Of a stretch of 64,000 bases of DNA, positions 1-6,849 are shown piece by piece. Location: the NCBI RefSeq assembly GCF_048269565.1, contig NZ_JBLXIK010000001.1, positions 310,001 through 374,000 of the forward strand, given 5' to 3'. This stretch comes from Maricaulis sp048269565. Lineage in GTDB: Bacteria; Pseudomonadota; Alphaproteobacteria; Caulobacterales; Maricaulaceae. Under the pieces are notes generated by a model. That model did not search any database, was not told the origin of the DNA, and saw only the letters and a list, made by a program, of their open reading frames with translations. The position numbers were made by a program, and so were the translations under genes. Within the stretch, counting starts at the first letter, position 1. Each line of letters starts with the position of its first letter.

Positions 1-26
1 GCTCTGGTGCGATCAATGGCCATCAT
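1..26 (-). CDS. fliG: Start of the gene after fliF, probably fliG (partial)
   Basis: Only the first nine codons can lie inside the window. An ATG on the minus strand at 26-24 overlaps the fliF stop codon (TGATG), a typical arrangement for translational coupling, and the frame stays open to the edge (MMAIDRTRA). In Caulobacter-type genomes the gene after fliF is fliG, the rotor switch protein that binds the FliF C-terminal tail. The identity is inferred from gene order; the visible residues are too few to prove it. Confidence 0.45.
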
Positions 27-1669
27 CAACCCTCATGCAGCCAAGTCCGCAGAATCGAGATCGATTCCTCGGGGTGGGACTCAACAATGCCGGCGACCTT
101 CTTCACCGAAGAGGCCTTCACCTGGCCGTCAATCTTGGAAATGTCGATGCCATCGCTGGCGTCCGGCACCGCGGCTGCGGCCGGGCTGGCGCCGGGCAGC
201 GCCATCGGCGCGGCTCCGCCTTCAACGCGGGCCGGGGCGGCACCGCCACCAGCGCCGGCCAGGGCCAGTCCGGCGGGCATTGCGGCGCCACCGGCGCCTT
301 TGACCAGCGGCCGGGCGACCAGGAAAATCACCAGCAGGGCGGTAATGAACATCACGGCGATTTCGGCGATCCGCATGAAATCGCTTTTGCTGAAGCTCAG
401 GCCCGAGCTTGCCGGTGTGCCGAGCAGCGGGTCTGTCCGGGCGAATTCGATCTGCGAGACCGTCACGGAGTCCTGACGGCCGCCAACCTCGTTGACATAG
501 CCCATTGCCGAACGGACCAGGGCTTCGATCCGGTCGATCTCGGCCTGTGGCCGCTCGCGCCAGACGACACTGCCATCTTCCTGGGTCTCGAGAACGCCGT
601 CGACCGCCACCGCGACCGAGAGCCGGTCGATGGCGCCGGCTTCCGTGATCTGGGTGCGGGTGGTGCTCGACATCGCGTAGTTGACGACATCGTTCGAGAT
701 TTCACGGTTGGAACTGGCTCCGGCCGCCGCGCCATCGCCGGATTCGGCTTCGGGCAGGTTCTCCGAGGCGGAGACGCGATTGACATTGTTGCCGTCGATA
801 TCGGTGCTGGTCTCGGTGCGGCGGTCGCGTGACTGCACGACGGCGCCATCGGGATCGTAGATCTCGGAACTTTCGGTGACGCTCTGGCGGTTGAGTTGCG
901 CCGTGACCTGGACGCGGGCAGCGCCGGCACCGACGACGCCCTCGACCAGATCGAGAATATTCTGGCGCAGCTGGGTTTCAATCCCGCTCTGGCGTTCGTC
1001 CATCATCATGCTGACAGCGGACCCCTCGCCGCCGGCACCGGCCAGCTGGCGGCCGCGATCATCGGCGAGCGAGACATGATTGGCTTCCAGCCCGGCGCCG
1101 CTGGCGACGATATTGCGGATGACGCGGACCTGTTCCGCGTTCAGCGTCGCATTGGTGCTGATGGTGACTGCGGCGGTGGGGGCCTGCTGGTCGCGGGCAA
1201 ACAGGCGCCGCTCCGGCAGGTTCAGGTGGACCCGGGCGTTGGAAACGAAGGCCATCGACTGGATGGTTCGTGCCAGTTCACCCTCGAGGGCGCGCTTGGC
1301 ATTGAGGTTCTGCACAAAGCTGGTCTGGCCGAAACTGTCTTCGCGATCGAAGATCTCATAGCCGACCGAGGCGCCGCTCAACGGGCCGCCCGAGGCGACG
1401 CGGACCCGCGCTTCATCGACCTGGTCGCGCGGCACATAGATCGCCGTGCCGCCCTCCCTGATCTCGTACTCGACATTGGCCTGGTCGAGCAATTGTGCCG
1501 CCGAGGCTGCGGCGGCCGGGTCGAGGCCGGAATAGAGCAATGATTGCGAGCCGGCGCCGACATTGCCGGAGAAATAGACGAGCGCAGCGGCAACGCCGGC
1601 CGCGAGACCGAAGATGGCGGCCAGGCGGCCAATGCCAAAGGCCCTGAGCTGATCGAGAAGCGCGTTCAC
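26..1669 (-). CDS. fliF: Flagellar M-ring (MS-ring) protein FliF
   Basis: FliF builds the MS ring in the inner membrane, the first platform of the flagellar basal body and the anchor for the export gate and FliG. The 547-aa product has an N-terminal membrane segment at about residues 15-36, a periplasmic ring-forming region, a second membrane segment at about 435-456, an Ala/Gly/Pro-rich linker, and a C-terminal tail (about 525-547, ending SILRTWLHEG) of the kind that binds FliG. Length is normal, so the gene is complete. The start is a GTG at 1669, with AGGA about 8 nt upstream. A CtrA-like box lies 71 nt before the start. The stop overlaps the next gene's ATG. Confidence 0.96.
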   Translation of the reverse strand: MNALLDQLRAFGIGRLAAIFGLAAGVAAALVYFSGNVGAGSQSLLYSGLDPAAAASAAQLLDQANVEYEIREGGTAIYVPRDQVDEARVRVASGGPLSGASVGYEIFDREDSFGQTSFVQNLNAKRALEGELARTIQSMAFVSNARVHLNLPERRLFARDQQAPTAAVTISTNATLNAEQVRVIRNIVASGAGLEANHVSLADDRGRQLAGAGGEGSAVSMMMDERQSGIETQLRQNILDLVEGVVGAGAARVQVTAQLNRQSVTESSEIYDPDGAVVQSRDRRTETSTDIDGNNVNRVSASENLPEAESGDGAAAGASSNREISNDVVNYAMSSTTRTQITEAGAIDRLSVAVAVDGVLETQEDGSVVWRERPQAEIDRIEALVRSAMGYVNEVGGRQDSVTVSQIEFARTDPLLGTPASSGLSFSKSDFMRIAEIAVMFITALLVIFLVARPLVKGAGGAAMPAGLALAGAGGGAAPARVEGGAAPMALPGASPAAAAVPDASDGIDISKIDGQVKASSVKKVAGIVESHPEESISILRTWLHEG

Positions 1670-1739
1670 AAGTTATCCTGCCGATTCAATTGCACGCATC
1701 ATGCGCGAACCACTGGGCAGAATTTTCCTACCGACCTCG

Positions 1740-1754
1740 TAAACGAGGCCTTAA
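1740..1754 (-). promoter_or_regulatory. Candidate CtrA box upstream of fliF
   Basis: Read on the minus strand this is TTAA-N7-TTTA, one base away from the CtrA consensus TTAA-N7-TTAA, and it lies 71-85 nt upstream of the fliF GTG. A GATTC (CcrM-type GANTC) site lies between it and the gene at 1683-1687. In Caulobacter the fliF operon is an early (class II) flagellar operon activated by CtrA, so the position fits. Binding is inferred from motif and context only. Confidence 0.5.
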
Positions 1755-1831
1755 TGCCGGCGCATCCTTCATGCATCCGGCCGGGCAGGGCAGTTGTGAC
1801 AGGTGTGTTTTCCCTGCGCGCACAGCAAAAC

Positions 1832-1857
1832 GGCGGCTCCGGGGGGATGGAGCCGCC
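1832..1857 (-). terminator. Rho-independent terminator after sciP
   Basis: A perfect 9-bp stem (1832-1840 with 1849-1857) encloses an 8-nt loop. On the minus strand it is followed by GTTTTG. It lies 30 nt beyond the sciP stop, so sciP is probably transcribed as a single gene that ends before the fliF promoter. Confidence 0.75.
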
Positions 1858-1886
1858 ATTCTTGCACGTCTGGGTAAGCGCGTGCG

Positions 1887-2159
1887 CTATCTGTAGTGCT
1901 GAAGTCGAGTCGTGCGCAGACCGGCAAGGCCGTGCTTGTCGATCGATCTTTGCCAGCCGAGGAATTCCTCGACGGTGAGCGTGTATCGCTCACAGGCCTC
2001 TTCCAGCGAGAGCAAGCCGCCGCGAACTGCTGCGACGACCTCCGCCTTGCGCCGAACCACCCAGCGCTGTGCGCCGGGATTCGGGAGGTCTGCCAGAGTA
2101 AGAGGGCTACCATCCGGCCCGATTACGTAGTTTTCTTTTTTTTGAAGGCGCGGCTGCAT
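1887..2159 (-). CDS. sciP: SciP, CtrA-inhibitory protein (DUF1153)
   Basis: SciP is a small helix-turn-helix protein that binds CtrA and blocks its activation of target promoters in swarmer cells. The 90-aa product carries the hallmark DUF1153 sequence: YVIGPDGSPLTLADLP near the N-terminus, WVVRRKAEVVAAVRGGL, then EEACERYTLTVEEFLGWQ. The ATG at 2159 was chosen over an in-frame start 30 codons upstream because it gives the family's usual length (about 90 aa) and has GGGGA just upstream. The flanking order (fliF on one side, flgE-flgD-fliK on the other) is the same as in Caulobacter crescentus. The gene has its own candidate CtrA boxes upstream and a terminator downstream. Confidence 0.93.
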   Translation of the reverse strand: MQPRLQKKENYVIGPDGSPLTLADLPNPGAQRWVVRRKAEVVAAVRGGLLSLEEACERYTLTVEEFLGWQRSIDKHGLAGLRTTRLQHYR

Positions 2160-2206
2160 GTCCGATCCCCGTTGCTTGTTTGTAGGATCAAGATAGGGGA
2201 CGGGCT

Positions 2207-2245
2207 TTAACATCAGCCTAAGCCACTGGGTAAATTTAGCTTTAA
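2207..2245 (-). promoter_or_regulatory. Two candidate CtrA boxes upstream of sciP
   Basis: On the minus strand, 2245-2231 reads TTAA-N7-TTTA and 2221-2207 reads TTAG-N7-TTAA. Each is one base off the CtrA consensus, and they lie 48-86 nt upstream of the sciP ATG. In Caulobacter CtrA activates sciP, whose product then inhibits CtrA, so these boxes would close a negative feedback loop. The distal box shares the TTAA-N7-TTTA form of the fliF box. Motif evidence only. Confidence 0.5.
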
Positions 2246-2260
2246 CCATCGGGCTAAAAT

Positions 2261-2281
2261 GCGCTCATATAATTTGAGCGC
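2261..2281. repeat. Short inverted repeat upstream of sciP
   Basis: Perfect 7-bp arms GCGCTCA (2261-2267) and TGAGCGC (2275-2281) flank an AT-only 7-nt centre. It lies between the flgE terminator and the CtrA-like boxes of sciP. It has no T-run and looks more like a protein-binding site than a terminator. Function unknown. Confidence 0.4.
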
Positions 2282-2291
2282 TTCGGTCATA

Positions 2292-2324
2292 CAAAAACGG
2301 GCCCTGCCATCATGGCAGGACCCG
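2292..2324 (-). terminator. Rho-independent terminator after flgE
   Basis: An 11-bp stem with one G-T pair (2298-2308 with 2314-2324) and a 5-nt loop is followed on the minus strand by GTTTTT. It begins 27 nt after the flgE stop and ends the fliK-flgD-flgE transcript. Confidence 0.85.
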
Positions 2325-2350
2325 CTATTGGTCCGGCGTTGTGGAGCGGT

Positions 2351-3739
2351 TTATCGCTTCATGTTGATCGCTTCATTCAGCATCTCGTCGGCGGTGGTGA
2401 TGATCTTCGACGAGGCCGAATAGGCCCGCTGGGTAATGATCAGATTGGTGAACTCGGTCGCCAGGTCCACGTTCGAGCTTTCCAGGGTCGCCGAGGCGAG
2501 ATTGCCCGCCGAACCGATGCCTGCGGTGTTCAGCGTGTACGAACCGGAATCGCGGGTGACGCCGTAAGCACCGCCACCAAGGGCTTCCAGGCCGTCGGCA
2601 TTGGCGAAGGTGGCAACCGGGATCTGGTAGATCTTCTTGACGATACCATTGGTGAACTTGGCGTAGACCATGCCGCTGGCATCGATGTCGACGCCGGAGA
2701 AATCGCCGAAGGGCGTCCCGTTGACCGAGGTTGCCGCCAGGGCGCTCTGGCTGTCGAACTGGGTCAGGCCGCCGGCGCTGGACGGTCCGCCCAGTTCCAG
2801 GTCGATGGTCTGCGCGCTGATACCCTCTGCCGCTGCCCACTGAACGCTGGTTGCGCCCAGAGCTGCGGTGTTGCTGGATGCAAGGAAGCTGAGCGAACTC
2901 GGGATGGTGCTGTTGGCGGCGTCAAAATTACCGTTCGAATCGAAGGCAATGATGCCGGTCGCGATCTGGCCGTCGACCAGGCCTGCACCGGTGGTGACTT
3001 CACTGGCCGGTGTGACATGCAGTTCGGCATGCCACTGGTTCGGTGTCGAGGATTTCAGCATCGACAGGGTGATGGTGTGCACTGAACCCTGCGAGTCATA
3101 GATCGGAATGCCGAATTCGACATCGGCCGGAATGGCGCCCGATGACATATTCGTCGCCGAGGTGGCTGCAGAATAGGTCGCCTCCGAGGCAGAGATCGCC
3201 TGGCTGGATTGCAGGTTGGCGCTGAGGCCGACTTCGGTGGTGGCCTCCGCGGCACCGCCGACGGATACCGGATTGATGATTTCCAGCGAGCTCAGATCGG
3301 ATGGATCGGCATCAATCGTGCCGTCCGCCTGGACCGGCCAGCCGGCAAGATAGAGGCCGGCGGAATTCTGCAGATAGCCGTTGGAGTCCGGGTGGAAGCT
3401 GCCGGCACGGGTGAAGGCGACCGGATCGGTGGTCGTGAAGCCGCGGGTGTTTTCGCTGACGACAAAGAAGCCGTCACCGGAGACGGCGAGATCGGTTGCC
3501 GAGGAGCCGGGGGCGAGCAGGCCGGATTCGCTGATCTCCAGCTTGGTCGAACCCATGATGCCGCCCGCGGCGAATTGCTCACCGCTGCCCTGGGAGCGGT
3601 AGAGCGGCGTGAAAACGGCGCTGGCGCGCTTGTATCCGACGGTATTCACATTGGCGATATTGTCGGAAATGGCCGCGAGGGCGCTGGAATTTGCGATCAG
3701 GCCGGATGCGCCGGCGATCATGGCTGAATTGATGCTCAC
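2351..3739 (-). CDS. flgE: Flagellar hook protein FlgE
   Basis: FlgE polymerises into the hook, the flexible joint between basal body and filament. The 462-aa product has the rod/hook/HAP N-terminal signature (SALAAISDNIANVNTVGYKR) and the matching C-terminal helix (SNVDLATEFTNLIITQRAYSASSKIITTADEML), which pair in the tube. It is longer than E. coli FlgE (about 400 aa), with the extra length in the surface-exposed middle. The start is GTG at 3739, chosen because AAGGAG lies 6 nt before it and the product then begins at the family N-terminus; an open frame continues 21 codons further without support. It is the last gene of the fliK-flgD-flgE operon. Confidence 0.95.
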   Translation of the reverse strand: MSINSAMIAGASGLIANSSALAAISDNIANVNTVGYKRASAVFTPLYRSQGSGEQFAAGGIMGSTKLEISESGLLAPGSSATDLAVSGDGFFVVSENTRGFTTTDPVAFTRAGSFHPDSNGYLQNSAGLYLAGWPVQADGTIDADPSDLSSLEIINPVSVGGAAEATTEVGLSANLQSSQAISASEATYSAATSATNMSSGAIPADVEFGIPIYDSQGSVHTITLSMLKSSTPNQWHAELHVTPASEVTTGAGLVDGQIATGIIAFDSNGNFDAANSTIPSSLSFLASSNTAALGATSVQWAAAEGISAQTIDLELGGPSSAGGLTQFDSQSALAATSVNGTPFGDFSGVDIDASGMVYAKFTNGIVKKIYQIPVATFANADGLEALGGGAYGVTRDSGSYTLNTAGIGSAGNLASATLESSNVDLATEFTNLIITQRAYSASSKIITTADEMLNEAINMKR

Positions 3740-3833
3740 GATAGGCTCCTTGTTGTGATTAGTCCCGGAGCGTTCTGCTGGTTTGTGAGGCCGGTCCGCC
3801 ATTCTGGTGATCCGGTGCGAGTCAGAGGACCGC

Positions 3834-4502
3834 TTAGCTGGCTTGTTGATATTCCTGCAGGGCGAGGATGGAGGAGAGCGGAACTTCGACGCCGCCCATT
3901 TCCACCATGACTTCCGAGCCGGACAGGTCGATTCCCGTCACCCGTGCCGAGGCACGGATCTCGGCGGCGATCGTGCCGCCGTCATCATCCACGGTATTGA
4001 TTTCCAGGGTGTAGATTCCCTCAGGCGCATCGGTGCCCGACGAGGTCTTTCCATCCCAGGTGAAATCATGCACGCCGGTTGTCGTCTCGCCGGTGCCCCG
4101 GTAGACGACGCGATCACTGGAATCCTTGATGACCAGACTGGTGGTCTTGCCGCTTTCCGGCAATTCGTACTGCCAGCTGGCGGCGCCGCCCTGCAGCCGG
4201 CTTTCCGGCGTTTCGGCGGTCGCGACGCGTCCGATATAGCTCACCGACGAGGTCTGCGCGGTGGCCGACTGGAGAATCAGCAGGCTTTCCAGATTCTGGT
4301 TCTGGGCAATTTGCTGTTCGACGCCGGAAAACGACACTAGCTGGTCCACGAACTGGGTTGAATCCAGCGGGTCGAGCGGGTCCTGGTTCTTCATCTGCGA
4401 TGTCAGCAGGGAGAGAAACATCTCATAATTGTTCGCCAGGCTGGCCTGGCTGCTCGCCAGCTGCGGACTCGAATCCGTGATGGCACTGATTTCACTGGGC
4501 AT
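3834..4502 (-). CDS. flgD: Flagellar hook assembly scaffold FlgD
   Basis: FlgD caps the growing hook and lets FlgE subunits assemble, then leaves the structure. The 222-aa product has the conserved N-terminal motif FLSLLTSQMKNQDPLDPLD (about residues 28-46), then QFVDQLVSFSGVEQQ, and a C-terminal beta-rich FlgD Ig/Tudor-like region with the TWDGKTSSG and GIYTLEI segments. An AGGAGG ribosome site lies about 7 nt before the ATG. It sits between fliK and flgE on one strand, which fits co-transcription of the hook genes. Confidence 0.95.
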   Translation of the reverse strand: MPSEISAITDSSPQLASSQASLANNYEMFLSLLTSQMKNQDPLDPLDSTQFVDQLVSFSGVEQQIAQNQNLESLLILQSATAQTSSVSYIGRVATAETPESRLQGGAASWQYELPESGKTTSLVIKDSSDRVVYRGTGETTTGVHDFTWDGKTSSGTDAPEGIYTLEINTVDDDGGTIAAEIRASARVTGIDLSGSEVMVEMGGVEVPLSSILALQEYQQAS

Positions 4503-4513
4503 GCGCTTTCCTC

Positions 4514-6376
4514 CTAAACCCTGACATCGACGCTATCGCGCCGCGACAGTCGGAATCCGTAAGTATCGGCCGGTGCGGCCGCGAGCTCGGCCGCGAGCGC
4601 CTGCTCGTCGCCATCGTCCGGCCCGTAGATATTGAATGACTGGCCTGAATGACCCTCTGCCGGGTCCTGTTCACCATTGCCGGCGCCGAGCTCGAAGCTC
4701 AGTCCGTCCTCGGCGAGTTCCAGTCCGGCCTCGTTGAGCGCGCGTTCGAGGTCGCGGGTCGAGCGTTGCAGCTCGGCCAGCGTGTCGCCGCGCTCGACCG
4801 TCAGGGTGGCGTGAACCCGGTTGTTCTGAGTGAGTTCCATGCGGATATCGACACGGCCAAGCTCGGCTGGATCAAGCCGGATGCCGAACACGCGCGAGCC
4901 ATTGCTGAAGCGCTGCGATATCTGCGCCGCCAGCTGGGCCGCAGCGGCCGGCGTGAAGCGCGGCGTATTGGTGTTGGCGGCGTCTGCCGGCGTGGATTGC
5001 CCGCTTTTGACCGAGGTCGCGGCGGCGTCCGTGCTGACTGTCATCACCGGGTCGGCGGAGGCGAGTGGAAGCCGGACCGAGCCCGCCGCAAGCGCGGGCA
5101 GGGGGGCGGTCTGCGGCAGCGCCGGCTCGCCGGTCTTCACGGCGGCATCCGGGGCCGGCGCGGCAGGGCTGGAGCCGGTGGCTGCGGATTGTGGCTGTGG
5201 CTTGTCGCCGCTGGCCTGGGCGCTGGCCGCGCCGGCCTGGCCTGCCGGCGATTTTCCCTTCGAGCGCGCAGCCGGAGCGGCGCTCTCGCGTTCGTCCACG
5301 TTGTGGCGTGCCTGGGCAGGCCGGCCGGCGGTTTCCGGATTGGCGGGCGGGACGGCGGCGGCAGCGGTGCTCGCCGCTGCGACCGGTTGCTGCGCCGGAT
5401 TTGTGTTCGAAAGCGTCACCATCACCGGCGGCTGCTCACCTTTGACTCCGGCAAGGCTGGCCGGCTCGGGCATGGCCTGCTCGACAGGTCCGGCCTCGGG
5501 CTGGGCCTGGATGCCGGGCTGCGCCGAGTTCGGGGTCTGAGACTGTGCCTGAGACTGTTCCTGGGCCGGAGCCTGAGCTTGGGCCTGAGCCTGAGCCTGA
5601 GCCTGAGCCTGTGCCTGGGGGAGGGCCGCCGCAGGGCGCGGGTCGGGGGCTGCCGCCTCGCGGGACTGTGACACGGCCGCGCCGCCGGTGCCCGTCGCAA
5701 GGCTCGCCGTGGCCGGTTCGGCCTGGTCCAGGCCTGGCGTCAAGCTATCGCGTGTGGCTGCCTGGCCGGACGCCGCCGCTACCGGCGCAGCGGTGGACGT
5801 GGCGCCGGCGGTCGTTGCCGGCATTGCCGCCTCGGCCTTGCTGACAGCGGGATCTGCCAGGGCCTTGGCGCTGGCAGGCTTGGTATCGGGCTCGGCCGTC
5901 TGGGCCGCGGGCGCGGCGGGCGCCGTATGGGCCAGGCCCGGTTCGGTGGCCGGTGCCGATTCCGCGCTCGCTGCCATGGCAGCGGGGACAGTCGCCGGCC
6001 CCCGGGGGTCCATCGCCGGAGCCGCTGTGCCGGGGGAGGCCGTATTGGCCGTCATTCCCGGTGCCGGTGTCGGTGCCGGTGTTGCTGCTTCAGGTGTGGC
6101 GGCTGCATCCGGCACGGGCGTCGCTGGAGGGCTGGCTTCCGCAACAGGCTGGCTGGCGCCGGCAAGACCGTCGGTCGCGCCGCGGTCGGCTGTCTGGCTG
6201 CCACCCGGCGGCGCTGAAGGCCGCGGCTGGGACGGGGTGGTGGCAGCCACCGCGAGTCCAACCAGCGCGTCGAACGCCGGCTCACCAGACTCCGCCGCCG
6301 AGCGCGAGGCCGGCTTTTGCGCCTCGGTCCGGTTGGCCGTCATGCTGACGTCTGTGCCTGGAACATTGGGTGACAT
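4514..6376 (-). CDS. fliK: Flagellar hook-length control protein FliK
   Basis: FliK is exported during hook growth, measures hook length and switches export to filament subunits. The 620-aa product has a long Ala/Pro/Gln-rich, low-complexity N-terminal two-thirds and a C-terminal Flg_hook (pfam02120) domain at about residues 490-580, with the conserved core LDPAELGRVDIRMEL. A run of Gln-Ala dipeptides near residues 258-275 is encoded by a hexanucleotide repeat. The ATG at 6376 has only weak ribosome-site sequence; an ATG at codon 12 is possible. A sigma-54-type promoter lies about 60 nt upstream. The C-terminal domain makes the call firm even though the N-terminus resembles nothing specific. 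Confidence 0.9.
   Translation of the reverse strand: MSPNVPGTDVSMTANRTEAQKPASRSAAESGEPAFDALVGLAVAATTPSQPRPSAPPGGSQTADRGATDGLAGASQPVAEASPPATPVPDAAATPEAATPAPTPAPGMTANTASPGTAAPAMDPRGPATVPAAMAASAESAPATEPGLAHTAPAAPAAQTAEPDTKPASAKALADPAVSKAEAAMPATTAGATSTAAPVAAASGQAATRDSLTPGLDQAEPATASLATGTGGAAVSQSREAAAPDPRPAAALPQAQAQAQAQAQAQAQAPAQEQSQAQSQTPNSAQPGIQAQPEAGPVEQAMPEPASLAGVKGEQPPVMVTLSNTNPAQQPVAAASTAAAAVPPANPETAGRPAQARHNVDERESAAPAARSKGKSPAGQAGAASAQASGDKPQPQSAATGSSPAAPAPDAAVKTGEPALPQTAPLPALAAGSVRLPLASADPVMTVSTDAAATSVKSGQSTPADAANTNTPRFTPAAAAQLAAQISQRFSNGSRVFGIRLDPAELGRVDIRMELTQNNRVHATLTVERGDTLAELQRSTRDLERALNEAGLELAEDGLSFELGAGNGEQDPAEGHSGQSFNIYGPDDGDEQALAAELAAAPADTYGFRLSRRDSVDVRV
5583..5606. repeat. Hexanucleotide tandem repeat inside fliK
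   Basis: Four exact copies of GCCTGA (plus strand) run head to tail, flanked by imperfect copies across about 5524-5620. On the coding (minus) strand each unit encodes Ala-Gln, so a change in copy number would lengthen or shorten FliK by two residues without a frameshift. Confidence 0.8.
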
Positions 6377-6433
6377 GTTGAACTCTATCCACTCGGTCGG
6401 CGCTGAATGCGTGCCTTGTCGGTGGATTGGTCC

Positions 6434-6448
6434 GCAAGCTTCATGCCA
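6434..6448 (-). promoter_or_regulatory. Sigma-54 promoter of the fliK-flgD-flgE operon
   Basis: The minus strand reads TGGCATG-AAGC-TTGC, against the sigma-54 consensus TGGCACG-N4-TTGC. The invariant GG (-24) and GC (-12) are exactly 10 nt apart. Transcription would begin near 6422, leaving a leader of about 45 nt before fliK. Hook-operon dependence on sigma-54 is known in Caulobacter. Confidence 0.75.
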
Positions 6449-6627
6449 TTGGCTATGCAGGTTATTGCTTTGAAATTACGAGTTAATTTCTGGGTAAGAC
6501 AGGTAAATGACGCATTCGGCCCGGCGATTTGTGCCCGGTGGTGGGCGGAAGCTGCCGGGCGGGGTGCACAGGCGGATGCGAGCCGGAAAACGGCTGGATA
6601 CCCCCTCGGGATGGCGATCCGCCGACT

Positions 6628-6642
6628 TGGCCCGCCGCTTGC
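6628..6642 (+). promoter_or_regulatory. Sigma-54 promoter of flgK-flgL
   Basis: The plus strand reads TGGCCCG-CCGC-TTGC, one base from the sigma-54 core consensus, with GG-N10-GC spacing kept. Transcription would start near 6654, giving an unusually long leader of about 195 nt before flgK. Late (class III) expression of hook-filament junction genes through sigma-54 fits this. Confidence 0.7.
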
Positions 6643-6849
6643 GATTAACCTTGCAGGGCCTCCTGGGGCTCCGGATGTCAGAAAGACGCGGAACTGCATG
6701 ATTATTGGAGCGAAAACAGGTTGTTGTGCATCGGGTCTCCGTCATGGACGGGGCGCGCATACACCCGTTGCGCCCGGCAAGGCTTGCCGCGATCCCGGCA
6801 GAATTGACCGGCTGGGCTTCACAATCGGCAATCGTATGAGGATGGCAAG

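Larger units (their letters stand above)
6377..6849. other. Divergent control region between fliK and flgK
   Basis: This 473-bp stretch has no convincing gene. It holds two divergent sigma-54-type promoters, a TA-rich segment at about 6460-6500, an inverted repeat AGCCG-N5-CGGCT at 6581-6595 and a small palindrome at 6776-6788. In Caulobacter such late promoters are activated by FlbD bound at nearby ftr sites, with help from IHF; the inverted repeats are candidates for such sites but do not prove it. Confidence 0.6.

Noticed and set aside
7..1079. Several long plus-strand open frames opposite fliF
   Set aside because: They are antisense to a certain gene, Arg/Gly-rich and non-protein-like; typical of GC-rich DNA with few stops.
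6483..6497. TTAA-N7-GTAA as a CtrA box before fliK/flgK
   Set aside because: One half-site is degenerate and both operons have better sigma-54 promoters; the match is near chance in AT-rich DNA.
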